Assembly: GCF_002994745.2 (NCBI RefSeq)
Contig: NC_037090.1
Coordinates: 3,782,001 to 3,846,000 of the forward strand
Reading direction: 5' to 3'
Origin: Rosa chinensis
Taxonomy: Eukaryota; Streptophyta; Magnoliopsida; Rosales; Rosaceae
Length of the DNA: 64,000 nucleotides
A model generated the notes under the pieces. The model had not been told where the DNA came from. It saw only the letters and a list, made by a program, of their open reading frames with translations, and made no database searches. Positions 45,744 to 58,151 of the stretch are shown here, one piece after another. Position 1 is the first letter of the stretch, and every line of letters starts with the position of its first letter. The position numbers and the translations under genes were made by a program.

Positions 45744-47396
45744 CATACATGCATATATGTAGTAAGATAATATCTGAAGGAAAACAAAGCGAAAATGTTC
45801 GTGCAGGTTTTCTTTCTTTAGTTCGAGGATGAGTTTTCGTTGACTGACTCAGATTGACTTGATCAAACTCCACGTGTTTGCCATGCCTGCATGGGGAAAT
45901 TCATTCACGTACGTGGAACTGACTTGGCATTTTCCCCGCCAATTTCAATCCGCCAATCACGATTCATTTTATTCATACTCGGATGGATCTGGGACTAATC
46001 ATTAGTCAATGGTCAAAGTATTTGGATAAGGTTCATGAATCAATTATGCAGGTAATCATGCATGTAAGTTACTAATATTATGTACGACTATAAGTTGGTA
46101 CGATTATCAGACAATTTACTTGCTAAGTGTTTACATGCTAAACTAATGTTGGATCCATGGTTTGAGAATTGAATCTTGGCCGGACTGAACTGGCATTGGA
46201 AAATATGAATTGACAAGATAGATAGAGCAAAAATTAAACCGATGGATAAGATTAATTGTCTCTGTTTACGGATAACGACAATATACAATACTATGACGTT
46301 GCTATGGTGACGAGAGGGATCTTGCTTCTGTATATATCACACTCATCCCTTGGTTGGTCAACGTGTCTTTCCACTGACTGAGACGAACCCACAGGAAACG
46401 GTTGAGACTTGAGACTGGTATTTTTTTAGCCAGAGGATATTTTTAGACCTCATATCGGCTTTTCCTTCACCCCAAAAGGTTATTTCACCCCAAATAATGA
46501 TTGTCTAGTTTTGAAGTATTACATGTCTGTAGTGTTAAGTGTTAACTACTAGAGTGAGTTTCTCAAAAAAAAAAAAAAAAAAATGAAACAAGCTAGCAAG
46601 CTCAAGTGCTCAACCAACCTAACATTAATAAAGACGGATATCGTGCGGAATACTCGTAAATTATATAGAAATTGCTCACCAATTACACCTTTTTTACCTG
46701 TTGAGTTAAGAATAACACTAACAATAACTTTTAGGTACGGAGTGCTCTGAGACCATACTGCCTTCGTTTCCGTTTTTTGTTTTTGTTACAGACTACCCAA
46801 CCCGCCGATGCACGCATACATGTTGAGCATCATTATAATTTACTTAAAAACTTGGGATAGAAATACTGACTTACCTGTGCTACCATAACTGCCAAACTTG
46901 GAAGCAGTATTATTATCACCAGCAATGAGCGAGGCAGTGACATACTGAATATTGAAACTTCAAGCTTGTGATTCTTTTATATCTGTGCTCAACTTTTTCC
47001 TTTCTGGTTAATTTCAAATATTTCTTGTCCTCATTATGTTGTTCCCCAGTGCTATTGTTTTACAAAGTATAACAAAAGGGATCATTTCATCACCAAATTG
47101 GCTGCAGGATGCATGTAAGTTTGTCTGCCATAGCTGCTTGTTTAGTGGACTGTGAATCACAACGATTGCTACAGCGAAACAGATAAGAGGAAAGAGATAA
47201 AGATTTTGACAGTATGGACGTGTCATATGACCAATGCAGAAGCACTCAACAAACCTGAGTTGTCTGAATTAAAGAATATTATTGGGCCTGAAGTGTAATC
47301 GATCCTTGATACAGGTCCCTTGTAGCTAGGAAAGTCCTACATTGTGTCTGGGAGCACCAAGAATTAGAAAATTCAACTTGTAGTGTTGGTGCTCTC

Positions 47397-47429
<33 letters not shown>

Positions 47430-47692
47430 ACAGCTTAAAGGACAGTCTTGGATTGAAAAATCTTAAAATCTTTAATAGGAGAATTTGAATGGTGAAGTAA
47501 CTGTCTCGACATTTGATTCTCTGAATCTTAGCAATAAATTTCGAAAGGATTAAGGATCACCTCAAGTTACTGTGTTTTACATTTTCTTGAATATTCTCTA
47601 TGAATAATTTTCTAGCTACAACCGAGTATTCAATGTCCATCATCCTCGCTAGTTTTGACTTAAACTCACTACCTTTGATTTCAAATCAGTGA
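45744..47692. other. Intergenic: end of unit A and spacer
   Basis: To about 46910 this is collinear with 56340-57541 of unit B. Beyond that I see AT-rich sequence with no gene, an A19 tract at 46565-46583 and a (CT)n microsatellite at 47402-47429. Confidence 0.6.
47402..47429. repeat. (CT)n microsatellite
   Basis: About 14 CT units between the two duplication units. Confidence 0.9.
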
Positions 47693-48339
47693 TCTATACT
47701 ATTCTCTAGCTTCTCTCTATAATTATAAAATAGATACGATTTTCTGTGTAGAACTGTAGATGAATCGGAGAGAAATGAAATAATATCTCTCATTGATTGA
47801 CTCTAACGTCCACGTCGATGTCCGATGCAATGCACATGGATTCACGTGTAATTCCACATTAATACTGATCAATCTTGTCGAAAAAATTTGGAGTTTACTT
47901 GGGAATTTCCCCCCAATATATTTCAAATTAACATGGCTCCAAAGACCATATCATCTTGACTAAAAAGGATAATACTTTAATCTCTTCTCTGTTATCGGGT
48001 TTCAGTTGGTTGCAATACTCTCATCATCGACTATAGTCGATGTAAATAAATGGATAACATCATATTCATTCATGTAGTTCAATGCAACTATACATGCAAG
48101 CATATTTTCCAGACAACTCAAATAGTAATTGGAAAATGAAGGCGATGGTTTCTGTCATGGACATGATTAAAATATGTTACACGAATTTCTCCATCAGAAT
48201 TAGTAAGTTCAAACCAAACAAAATCTGTAAATTTCAATAAAGACAATTGGTATTTCTACTATGTAATGTTACAAAATCAATCATAGTCTCCACCATATAA
48301 CAATTAAGCCCCGCAGCAAAGCGCGGGCACTTTTTCTAG
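47693..48339 (+). mobile_element. Non-autonomous Helitron (647 bp)
   Basis: The left end TCTATACTATTCTCTA resembles plant Helitron 5' ends, which begin TC, and is preceded by A. The right end carries a GC-rich hairpin GCCCCGC-AGCAAA-GCGCGGGC (48308-48328) followed about 10 bases later by CTAG and then T. This is the standard 3' signature with insertion between A and T. No target duplication is expected or seen. No Rep/helicase is present. Confidence 0.7.
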
Positions 48340-48639
48340 TATGATCGAGAACTAGATTTCCGAATACCTAGTAATATTTTATATACACATGTACAGTAAA
48401 ATAGGATATATACAGAGTAAAACTTTATGCCTTCGATCTATGTCTATGTATACGCGCGGTCTTACGTGTCCATTGGTTAATTAGTTAATTAATTGGATGG
48501 TACTAAAGACGACCCACTTGGAAAGGAACTGATCTGGATACGCGTCAGTAGGAGTCACGATACCATCATCTGTTTCCAATTGATTCTCGGGTACAGACAG
48601 CCTTAAAAGATACCTGAAAAGAGGAGAGTCACTTTTGCC

Positions 48640-49391
48640 GATGACAATCCTAACACATCATCACTGAACGCTTCTGGGATATCTTTCTTTTAGAACTTCA
48701 AATAAAGAAATGAATACAAGTGTTTCGCTAGAAACCCCGATTGATTCTCGAGTCATCTTCAACTCTCTTCCAATTTATTGTAAATGTCTTATCTTTTAAA
48801 AATAAAATAAGAATTTTTTGGAGCAGAGTCCAAAATGGACAGACTCAAGTAGTCGAGTTCATGATAAACACAACTTGAAGGGGTTGAGTTAATTGGACGT
48901 ATCAAGAGATATCCAAAAGAGAATGGTTTCAACCACCGCAAATACTCTTTTGTTGTCGCATAATAGCAATCGCAACACCTCTCTCTTATTCCGAGTACAA
49001 CAACACCAACAGCAACTCATTTATTGTCATTCGAAAAATATTATTACTTTAAATCACCACATGATAATGTCGCGTGATAAATCAGGATCATAAAATAATA
49101 CGCATGTTTCCTATTGACGTACGTCTCATCAAATTTTACTATATATGGCATTAGGCAGATCACCCACTACCTACTGCATCACTAGTCTCGTGAAATATTG
49201 GACCCAATTAATAATAATAGTTAAATTGCTTATTTTCGCAACGATTTCTCCGAAAAATAAATCCAGAGTCTGGTCTATTCACGAAGCTTCGCCAAAAATC
49301 GTTTCCTTAATATATATATATGGACAGAACGAGACGAGAACTTTAGGCGTTAAGGGTTTTGAAATTGGGAGAGTGGGAACCTCTATCGGAG
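48640..49391 (+). promoter_or_regulatory. Upstream region of BON3-B
   Basis: Bases 49150-49391 align with the proximal BON3-A promoter. About 460 bp (48692-49155) has no counterpart in copy A. It is either an insertion in B or a deletion in A, and I could not find clear element ends. Motifs such as ACCCACTACCTACTGC and GGACCCAATTAATAAT are conserved between copies and are candidate regulatory sequence. Confidence 0.4.
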
Positions 49392-52300
49392 ATGGGAGGG
49401 TGTTTTTCCGACGTGAAAGGTGGCAAGCAGGCGGTGGGAGGTGGGGCCCATAATCTTCAACAGAGGCCCATCAACAGGGACGCTGACTCAAACGACGCCG
49501 TTGAGCTCTTTAACCGCTCCCGAGGGGTTTTTCCACTCTACACTCCGCTCGAGGTAAACCTACATTTGCCATGGACTGGTTTTCTTTCGGACTAAGCCCC
49601 AATTTTACTGTTGCTTGCTGTTAATTTTTTGGCTTCTAAACCCTAAACTCTAGAACAAGATGCATGATGCTTCTTTTTCTAGTCCTGATTCAATTCTCAA
49701 TTTTTGATTAATACTTCTGTGGTGTTCGGTGGTTCTGGGTTTATCTACATTGTGAAAAGGTTGAAACTTTGGTATAAAAACAGAGGAACTACTTTGGTGC
49801 CCAGAACCTCAGAATTGGTTCAACTGTTCTCGTACGTAATCTCATATTTTATTAGCAGCCTATAATTTTTCCAGATGAAAATTTTCGTTTTTTTTTTTCT
49901 CTATTATAATCTGTAAAATGTTTTTTGAGCCAACTTAAAAGCAACTTTACTTTTGATTCCTAAAGTTGCTTTCCATCTTTCTGGAAAGTAGAAGACGGCA
50001 CGATTCTTGGGTATAGTATTGTTATTTTCACAACTCATATATGGGTGATCAGTTCAAGATTGGCATGTTGCGGGTCAATTTGGCCAATGTTCTTTAGTCA
50101 ATCTCGTCAACTGCAGTCTTCATTCTGTAATAACCTGGCCTGCAAGTATTCTTGAATGTTCAACACGAAAGTTTCTACATGGTTCAGTGTAGATTTAAAA
50201 ATGTTCCAACTGTTTACTATAAGATAATGGCTGTATTTGCCTTGTGAACAACCCCCATTGACCATTCATTATTAAGTAATGTGACATCCTGTTTAATTTA
50301 TTTGCATATCTAATTGGTGTTTTACGTGGTAAGCTTCATGTTGATTGAATACTGCACCTCGATCACCTTGTCTGCAAAATGCCTACAACATATATATCCT
50401 CAGAAACTGGACATTAGCAAGATTCTGATTAATTATCTTGTGCCAATTCGACTTGAGAGCATAGGACAAAACCGTCTATTGATCTTTAAGGTATTGTTTC
50501 TCACCTGGAGGTGTGACAAATAGTCACAATGCTGTGCTACTTATCAAGAGACACCGTCATTTCTTGTGGATGTGGACATAAAGGTCTCCACTCTCCAGGA
50601 GATGTGAGACAATGTGGATATAACTGGGGCAATCTTCAAGAATACCAGAATGCCTTAATCCATTTTGTCTCCCTTTCTTTTACCTTCATCAAATACGTCA
50701 TTCCAAATGGTATATATATCAACTTGCTAAGGGTGTTGCTTACTCCTAGAAGATTCTCTCTGCACTACTCCACCTAGCTTGAAAAAGCAATGAACCATTA
50801 AGCTGGACAATGTAATGAAGCTGTAATGGACTGTGAAGTATACTACTCGATATAGTTTACCATCGATTCTTCTATCAATTCATAAATTAAGTGCCTGAAG
50901 ATTATTTATAGTATAAACTTTGGTAATACATTTGATGGATGAGTTAAACCTAGTGTCTCTGCTTTATTAATCACCATGAGCTTTTTAAAGTGCATGGATG
51001 GTTCTCTTATTTGTAGTCCTCTTCATTTTCATATATTTTTCTAGTTGGACCTTCTATTTCCTTCTTTGGAATGTAATGTTGGATTTCTTATCTGTGTTAC
51101 AGTTATCGCTGTCAGCAACTAATTTGCTTGATCGTGACATTACGTCAAAGGTATGTTTATATATCCATGTCACCATGAAATATAGCAGTAATAGAAATAT
51201 AAGGTAAAGCTTAATCAGCGTTTTTCACTCTGGTATTTTCTTATACCTGTTTATCATAGTAATTAATATCCTGCAAACTATAAGAACTCAACATGAATAC
51301 AAGAGCCTGACCTCTTTATCTTGCTATTGCTTGTCAATAATTGTTATGACTACTACCCTTACACATGGAAGGGCTATCATGGTTCTGATCATTCAAGAGA
51401 AAAAATAAATAAAAAACCTGTTCTGCTTTGATATGGTTCTGTGTTATGTACATATGACATTTAACACGGGTACTCTATCATGGTGAGGAATAGTTCTTTT
51501 AACATCTGTTATGTTGTTTCAGAGTGATCCCATGGTTGTGGTTTATGTGAAGAAAGGAGATGGTAAGCTGGAGGAACTAGGGAGAACTGAAGTAATACTG
51601 AATAGTTTGAATCCAGCGTGGATTGAGAAAATTACAGTTTCATATCAGTTTGAGGTTGTGCAGCCATTGATGTAAGTTTCTCAGATTTCTTTTCTTAGAT
51701 GCATATCAGTTTCATCGGTTTGATTAGGCTCCTTGCCTGACCTTCCTTTTTTCTTGCCTTGTGTTCGACCCAGATTCCACGTCTATGATGTCGATACAAA
51801 ATATCACAATGTGAATGTAAAGGTATTACCATCTGTTCTATCAAGGCTTCCTATATACACAATTTTGAATTGTTATGAACTACTTGTTAAGTCAGTAGAA
51901 CCGAAGGTTGTGACACGTGTTGGCATTCCAATGGAGAAGTTAGGAAGAAAGTATATAAGGCTAATTGTAATCATCTTCTGTAATCTCTCTGAAAGTTGTT
52001 TAGAGCCTGTAGTTCTGTACAATTATCATCAGTTTTCTCTGTTTCTTCTTCGTCTTCTTCCTTGGTTCTTCAGCTTAGTTTTTCATCATTTTTACCATGA
52101 TCAGAATTTCTAACACTACTCTGATATCTGTTTTAACTCTACAATTATCGTGAAGGTGTAGTAAATTGCTTATTTCTCAAATAAAATGAATCGGCGAGAA
52201 ATATACATAGTAATTAAACAACCTTAGGAAGCATGGTACTATAGGACTTCAGACAAGATGGAAGCAACAGATAAACATAGCCGTCAAAGGTTATTTGTCT

Positions 52301-55048
52301 TTTGCTGTAACTGCCTTTAAATTTAGCATCACGGTGGAATAGAAACCATTTGCAAACTCTATTGAAGGTAGAATTCACGTCTAAAACATCTCATTGTGTT
52401 GCATTGCAGACACTGAAATTGGAGGATCAAGAATTTCTTGGGGAAGGCAGTTGTGTTCTTTCAGAGGTAAATTACGTTCAAATAAAGAGAGCTCATCGAT
52501 ATAGGTTATTTCACTGAGCTGGTGCAGTATGTGTGAAGATGGTGTAAATATCAATATTGTTTTTGTTTTTGTCAATTTCTATATCTTAGATTTTGCAAAA
52601 ATGTTTTAACATCATTTGCTAAATGCTAAGATATATCGTGTTTGTGTACTTGTTCTCTTTTAATTGCAGATAGTGACCAAACAAAGTCGAAGTTTAACCT
52701 TGAATCTGCATAACAGAAGTGGGCGTGGAGGTTTGAGAAACTTCGGAACACTCACTGTCCATGCTGAAGAAACTATGGCTTCAAAGAGTGTTGTTGAAAT
52801 AAAATTCCGTTGTTCCCAATTGGAAAACAAAGACATCTTCTCTAAAAGTGTACGTGATTAGAGTCTAAAGATACTTTTACTTGATAGTTGATACATTCTT
52901 TGTTTTTTTTTTTCCTCAAAATTCTTATATTTTGTTTCAACTTCTTTTCTATAGGATCCTTTCTTAAGAGTATCTAGAATTGTTGAGAGTGGAGGTTCTG
53001 TTCCAATTTGCAAGACTGAAGTGGTGGATAACAATTTAAATCCAATCTGGAAACCACTATTCCTGAGTATGCAGCAGTTTGGAAGCAAGGTAAGCTTGCC
53101 AGTTCTGCTTACATTTTAAATACGGCTATTAGTTTAATAAATAAGGTAGAAAAATTCATGTAACTTATATTTGGTGTAGGATAATCCATTAATCATCGAG
53201 TGCTTTGATTTCAACAGTAATGGCAATCATGTTCTTATTGGGTAATTATTAAAATAATTGGTTCTATTTTTTTTTTCCACACTTTTTTCTTAACCTTGTA
53301 CTTTTGTCTGTACAAGAAAGACGACCAACCTTTTTGAATTGACCTCTTTGTCCTATGCAGGAAACTTCAAAAATCAGTGGCAGACCTGGAGAGATTATAC
53401 CAAGAAAGAAGTGGGGTGAATTTTGTCACTCCATCTTCTCATGGTCATGAAAAGGTTTCAAGCTTGCATTCCAATTCATATACTTGTATCATACATGTCA
53501 ATTTACTCACTGTTTCTTTATAATATGGCATTGTAGGTTTCAAAGGGTCAGTTGTTTGTGGATCAATTTAATGAGAAGCAACAGTTCAGCTTTCTTGATT
53601 ATATTTCCAGTGGATTTGAACTTAACTTCATGGTTGCTGTTGACTTTACGGGTAAGCAATGCGTGGTATTTTCAAAATGTTTGTCATTTCCAATATATTT
53701 GCATGCCTTGATACTGAATTTTCTCACAGCTTCAAATGGACACCCTCAACAACATGATTCATTGCACTACATTGATCCATATGGCCGGTTGAATTCTTAC
53801 CAGCAGGTTTGCAATCGTGGTTAATTACTATGAGTTTTTTTTAATGTTTTTAGTGATTATGAAATGTTTCTAATAACATGCAAGGCAAGATTTGTGCCTT
53901 CATTTAATGAAATAACCTTAGGAGGTTTCTTCTGTGAGTAGTTGAGTGGTTTGATCTACAAATGTGATCAAGTATATTATTTGCAGGCAATAACGGAAGT
54001 TGGGGAAGTCATTCAGTTTTATGATGCTGATAAACGGTTTCCTGCTTGGGGCTTTGGAGGAAGGACAGCTGGAGGACCTGTATCGCACTGTTTTAACTTG
54101 GATGGAACTGCAACTGGCTTTGAGGTAAATTAAGAGTCTGGTTCCTCGCATATGGCTTTCCACTATGGTTTGCGAACTTATATACTAACCAGTATTTTTG
54201 TTATCTTGGTGATTGTTTCATTTATTTAGGTCGAAGGAGTTCAAGGCATAATGACTGCTTATGCCAGAGCCCTACACAATGTTTCTCTATCAGGACCCAC
54301 TTTGTTTGGCCCAGTGGTTACTAGGGCTGCAGAGATTGCTGGCAATTCTCTATTCCACAGCAACAATAAGTACTATGTGCTGCTGATCATAACGGCAAGA
54401 GATGGATGAGTTTTATTTGCAAGTTTTTGCTTTATGTGATCTGTGTTATTTTAATAACATAAATGCCACCTTTTATAGGATGGGATACTTACAGACCTGC
54501 AGGAAACAACTGATGCTTTGGTGCGGGCATCTGATCTTCCCTTCTCAGTTCTTATTGTTGGAGTAGGAAGTGCAGATTTCAAACAAATGGAGGTATGCTT
54601 TTGTTTCTTTTTACAAGTCATCACTTTCTCCTCATGCTACATATGTTGGATTTTCAACAACTAGAATTTGATCTCTTTGTTCCGAGTGTGTGTCTGAATC
54701 TTGTATTTGGCAGATTCTCGATGCTGACAATGGACCGCGATTGTCAAGTTCAACAGGTCGTGTGGCTACCAGAGACATTGTACAGTTTGTTCCTATGAGA
54801 GAAGTGCAGAGTAAATCCCAAACATCTCTATTTTTCCTTTCCACAACATTCATCATGTTTGAATATGGATTGAACTTATTTATTCGTAATTAAGACGAAA
54901 CTTCATTGTGGTTCTAGCAGGTGGGGGCATTTCTGCGGTTCAATCGCTTCTCGAAGAGCTGCCTGGACAGTTCTTGAGTTACATGCGCTGCAGAGACATC
55001 ATGCCTCTCACCGTCCATGCAGCCCAATCATCTGCTCCACAACTTTAG
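49392..55048 (+). CDS. BON3: BON3-like copine, copy B (16 exons, 589 aa)
   Basis: Exons: 49392-49553, 51103-51150, 51523-51671, 51774-51822, 52410-52466, 52670-52849, 52955-53089, 53180-53241, 53361-53454, 53537-53651, 53730-53806, 53987-54124, 54230-54394, 54479-54592, 54714-54810 and 54921-55048. The joined frame is open. I chose the ATG giving [11 protein letters not shown] so that Gly2 is available for myristoylation. Domains match copy A: two C2 domains with [15 protein letters not shown] and DPFL motifs, then vWA with DFTASNG. The extra VFPLY before C2A and GLRNF in the inter-C2 linker look like the ancestral state. Intron 13 starts with GC instead of GT (54395), while copy A has GT there. 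Intron 4 holds a solo LTR. Expected role: membrane-anchored Ca2+ sensor restraining immune signalling and cell death. Confidence 0.93.
51885..52115 (+). mobile_element. 231-bp copia-type solo LTR in BON3-B intron 4
   Basis: Begins TGTTAAGTC and ends TTTCTAACA, flanked by a perfect 5-bp duplication CTACT (51880-51884 and 52116-52120). It contains a TATA-like AAGTATATAAGG (about 51949) and poly-pyrimidine sequence like the copia LTRs elsewhere. The intron of copy A lacks it. It sits in the sense orientation relative to the copine. Confidence 0.88.
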
Positions 55049-55225
55049 AATTGCACAAGCACAGCATTTTTGTGGATTTCGCCCAATGTTGATTGAAATA
55101 TGTAGTCGCTATCAAGTGTTGATCATTAGTTAGCATTTTCTTAACATGAAGTGCATGCATTACAAAACTCCACAGTGTCTATTTTTTCAAATTAGCGATC
55201 TGGCCGTCTGGCTACACCAAGGAAT
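55049..55225 (+). other. BON3-B 3' UTR and downstream flank
   Basis: Matches the region after BON3-A, including AAGCACAGCAT immediately after the stop and the GTCTATTTTTTCAAATTAG block later. No polyadenylation site can be fixed with confidence. Confidence 0.5.
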
Positions 55226-55233
55226 TGGATTAT

Positions 55234-56192
55234 TGGAAGGAGAAAAATTTACAAACAGTACTCTAAATGAAGTCCATTCATTACTTTGGTACATCACATT
55301 TTAATTGGTACTCCAACATTTAAACGCAATATAATTTTCATAGCCTCCGTTTATAATGAAGTCAGGTCTATTTAAAGTTTGAAACGTAAGTTATTTTATG
55401 GGCAATTTTGTGTTTTCGTTTTCTCAGTTGTTTTACACCACCCCAACCCCCCCCCCCCCGAACACAGCCACGCTTTGCTGCAAACCAAATGTTCCTCTTC
55501 TTTTTCATCATTTTCTTCTTCTACTTGCATTAGTTTTATAAGAATCCAAACCCCAAACATTTCTGAGCCCAAATCCTAACCAATTTTCCAACCACCAAAA
55601 ATTATGTCGTTTCTCCAGTAAACCATCTTCTGCTTCTCTCCAGCTTCCATTTTAACCAAACCTCCTCAATTTTCCAATCTCCAATCCCAACCCGTCTCGA
55701 TGGAGAACGTACTCGACCAAAGAATCCCCTCTGCCAGAATTGATCCGATCCATTGATCCAACCAACATGGCGAGACTGAAATGCTTTGATCTGAGATGAT
55801 GCTTAGCTTGGTAATCAAGACAATTAAGTAGCTGCAGAAAAAGAAGCAAAAGTAGCAAAGCCTAAGAAACCCAAAGATATTAAAATCGAATTTGACAAAG
55901 ACGAAGATAGAGAGCAAAAACTTGCGATTCAGAAAATGGTTTTTGTCGTTGAAGAGTGGGCAGCAAAACGGCCTCCACCGTGGAAGAAAATAGCTGTTGT
56001 GTAGGAAAAATAAATAAAAACAAATTGATTTAAAACATGGGGAGACGAAAATGCCCCTTAAAAAGTAAAGGATTGACGCCATCATAGATAGTAGGTATTA
56101 GAAGTTTCGAAGTACTAATATTATAATTTGTAAATGTGATGTTCAAAGGGATGAATGAATTTTATTTAAGATACTGTTTGTAAAATTTTCTG
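55234..56192. mobile_element. MULE-like MITE (about 0.96 kb) downstream of BON3-B
   Basis: Inverted repeats of about 60 bp. The left shows AGAAAAATTTACAAACAGTA, CATTCATTACTTTG and ACATCACATTT. The right reversed shows AGAAAATTTTACAAACAGTA, CATTCATCCCTTTG and ACATCACATTT. Flanks TATTGGAAG and GATTGGAAA share seven of nine bases, suggesting a 9-bp duplication, and unit A shows the empty site GAATTGGAAACTTC. No transposase. The interior has a C13 run (55448-55460) and short ORFs only. The TIR is unlike those of MULE-1 and MULE-2. Confidence 0.65.
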
Positions 56193-57541
56193 ATTGGAAA
56201 CTTCAACATGCACGATGGACGGTATCAGCTTCAAGCCTTCAAGTCTGAACCAAGATTTACAATGAAATTTGTACAAGTTTTGATTTCAAATCTCGCGCAG
56301 AATCGATCCAATTTTCTTCTCTGTTTGCTTAATTACATGCATATATATCTGAAGGAAAACTATGCGAAAATGATCTTGCAGGTTTTCTATGTTGATGTTG
56401 AAGGAATGAAGGATGAGTTTTCGTTGACTGACTCAGATTGACTTGACCGAACTCCACGTGTTTGCCATGCATGCATGGGAAATTCATTCACTTACGTGGA
56501 ACTGACTAGGCATTTTCCCGCCGATTTCAATCCCTTATTTGATTGTTCCATATGCACAATTTATCGATCCAATCATGCTTCATTTTATAATTTTATTCAT
56601 ACTCGGATGGATCTGGAAGACTGGAACTAGTCATTAGTCAATGGTCAAAGTATATGGATAGGGTTCCTGAATCAAACAATCAATCAATCATGCATGTAAG
56701 TTACTTATTTTATGAACTACTGTAAATTGATACGATTTTGCAGACGTATTTTTCAGACAATTTACTCGAGCACAAAGTATGAATCATGACAAGTGTTGAA
56801 TCGATAGCTTGAGAATTCAATCTTGGCAGGACTGAACTGGTCATGGAAAAATCTGAATTGAGTATCCAGCAAAACTTAAATAGATGGATAAGATTAATAG
56901 TTTATCTGTTTATGGATAATGACAATATATATGACGACGTTGCTAGGGTGGCGAGCGAGAGGGATCATGCTTCTGTATATATCACTAATCCATTGGCTCG
57001 TGAACGTTTTTATTCCACAGAGACAGATACAGATCGAGACGAACCCATTGGAAACGGTTGAGACTGTTACTTTCAGTCAAGGAATATTTGTAAATCTTAT
57101 ATTGGAGTTTCCTTTACACCAAAAGACTGTTACAAATAGCATTGCATCCACCAATAATGATTCTATAGTTCTGAAGTATTACGTGTATCTCGTCTCAACT
57201 AATTAACAGAGTGAATCTCTCAAAAAAGAGAAAAAGAAAAAGAAACTGAACCAATTAACAATAAAATAAAGACGGATATCGTGCGGAGTACACTCCTAGC
57301 TAGGTCATATAGTAATTTCTCACCAACCACAATCTTTTTACTTTTTAAGTTAGCTTTTGCGTACAGAGTACTCCGACACTATATGGCTTTTGTTTCCTTT
57401 TTTATTTTTGTTTCTTGTTACAGACTACAAAACGTACTAATACACGCACATGCACAAGTTGAACATCGTTAAAATGTAGTTAAAACTTGGGATAAAAATA
57501 CTGATTCATTTGTGCTGTCATAACTGCCCAATTTGGAAGCA
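56193..57541. other. Unit B distal flank, no gene
   Basis: Collinear with unit A at 42868-43070 and 45744-46910. Conserved blocks include CTCCACGTGTTTGCCATGC and TGACTGACTCAGATTGACTT. The CACGTG is a G-box-type word, but no gene start follows. Confidence 0.5.
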
Positions 57542-58151
57542 GAGCAACTCTAATAACTTTCCTATATTTTAATTTTTCTCTATTTAGAAAAAAATGAACA
57601 TCTTTTGCTTCAACAGATTCCTTATAACTATCTTCATTTTAAGATAATGAGGAAAGAGAAAAAAAATTCCTTAAATTTACAGTAATATCTAAAATTTTAA
57701 GGGAAAAATATTATCTTTAGTAAATGATTTTTTCGTCAAAAATGCTCTCTTCTCTGACTCTCGCAAGAGAGGTTTCTCCGCTGCGGCTGGTTTCGACTGG
57801 TGGTGGCTCTATTCCTTTGACAGGGACTGGGGTCCTTTCTCCTCTCTTTTGTCTAAATTGCGGTGGTGGCGGCGGGCTTATTCGTCAGTATCACCTAAAC
57901 GTAGATTTTGGCCTTTCTCTCATTGCTATTGTTGTTGGAAGTGATGGCAGTGATAGGTTTGTGGCCGATTGGATCTAGGATCGGAGGTTCTTTGGAATGA
58001 GGGCAGGGATCGTCTCGACTTGTAGTGGTGGCTGGTTTGGCAGCAAAAATGACTGGGCTGGCATTAAGCCGCCGTCTGGGGCCTTACCAGTTGATGGATG
58101 TGATGGAGATCCTGGGGTTGATTTAGGGTTGGTTTGGCTTGAGATTGGAAG
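57542..58151. other. Unassigned sequence between unit B and the gypsy element
   Basis: The AT-rich left half begins GAGCAACTCTAATAACTTTCC, a style common at plant MITE or MULE ends. The right half is GC-rich with a GGTGGTGGCGGCGGG stretch and 70-84 codon ORFs without recognisable domains. It may be a truncated DNA element interrupted by the gypsy insertion. Confidence 0.35.

Larger units (their letters stand above)
1840..46910 (+). repeat. Tandem segmental duplication, unit A (BON3-A copy, expanded)
   Basis: Sequence near 1840-2010 matches the start of unit B near 48465-48640 (shared words include GTCCATTGG, TTGGAAAGGAAC, GATCTGG). After a 16.8-kb nested insertion the match resumes at about 18831 and runs through the copine gene to 30236. 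It resumes again at 42736-43075 and 45739-46910, where a long block around GTTGACTGACTCAGATTGAC matches 56420 onward. Removing the inserted elements leaves roughly 9 kb, the size of unit B. The unit therefore arose by tandem duplication and then absorbed about 36 kb of mobile DNA. Confidence 0.85.
48465..57541 (+). repeat. Tandem segmental duplication, unit B (BON3-B copy, compact)
   Basis: Collinear with unit A across promoter, all 16 exons, introns and downstream flank up to the shared block CATAACTGCC...TTGGAAGCAG near 57520-57541 (unit A 46895-46910). It contains only two identifiable insertions, so it serves as an empty-site reference for most insertions in unit A. Confidence 0.85.

Noticed and set aside
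49359..49391. Upstream in-frame extension of BON3-B
   Set aside because: It begins with a non-ATG codon, and the family N-terminus requires the MGGC start for myristoylation.
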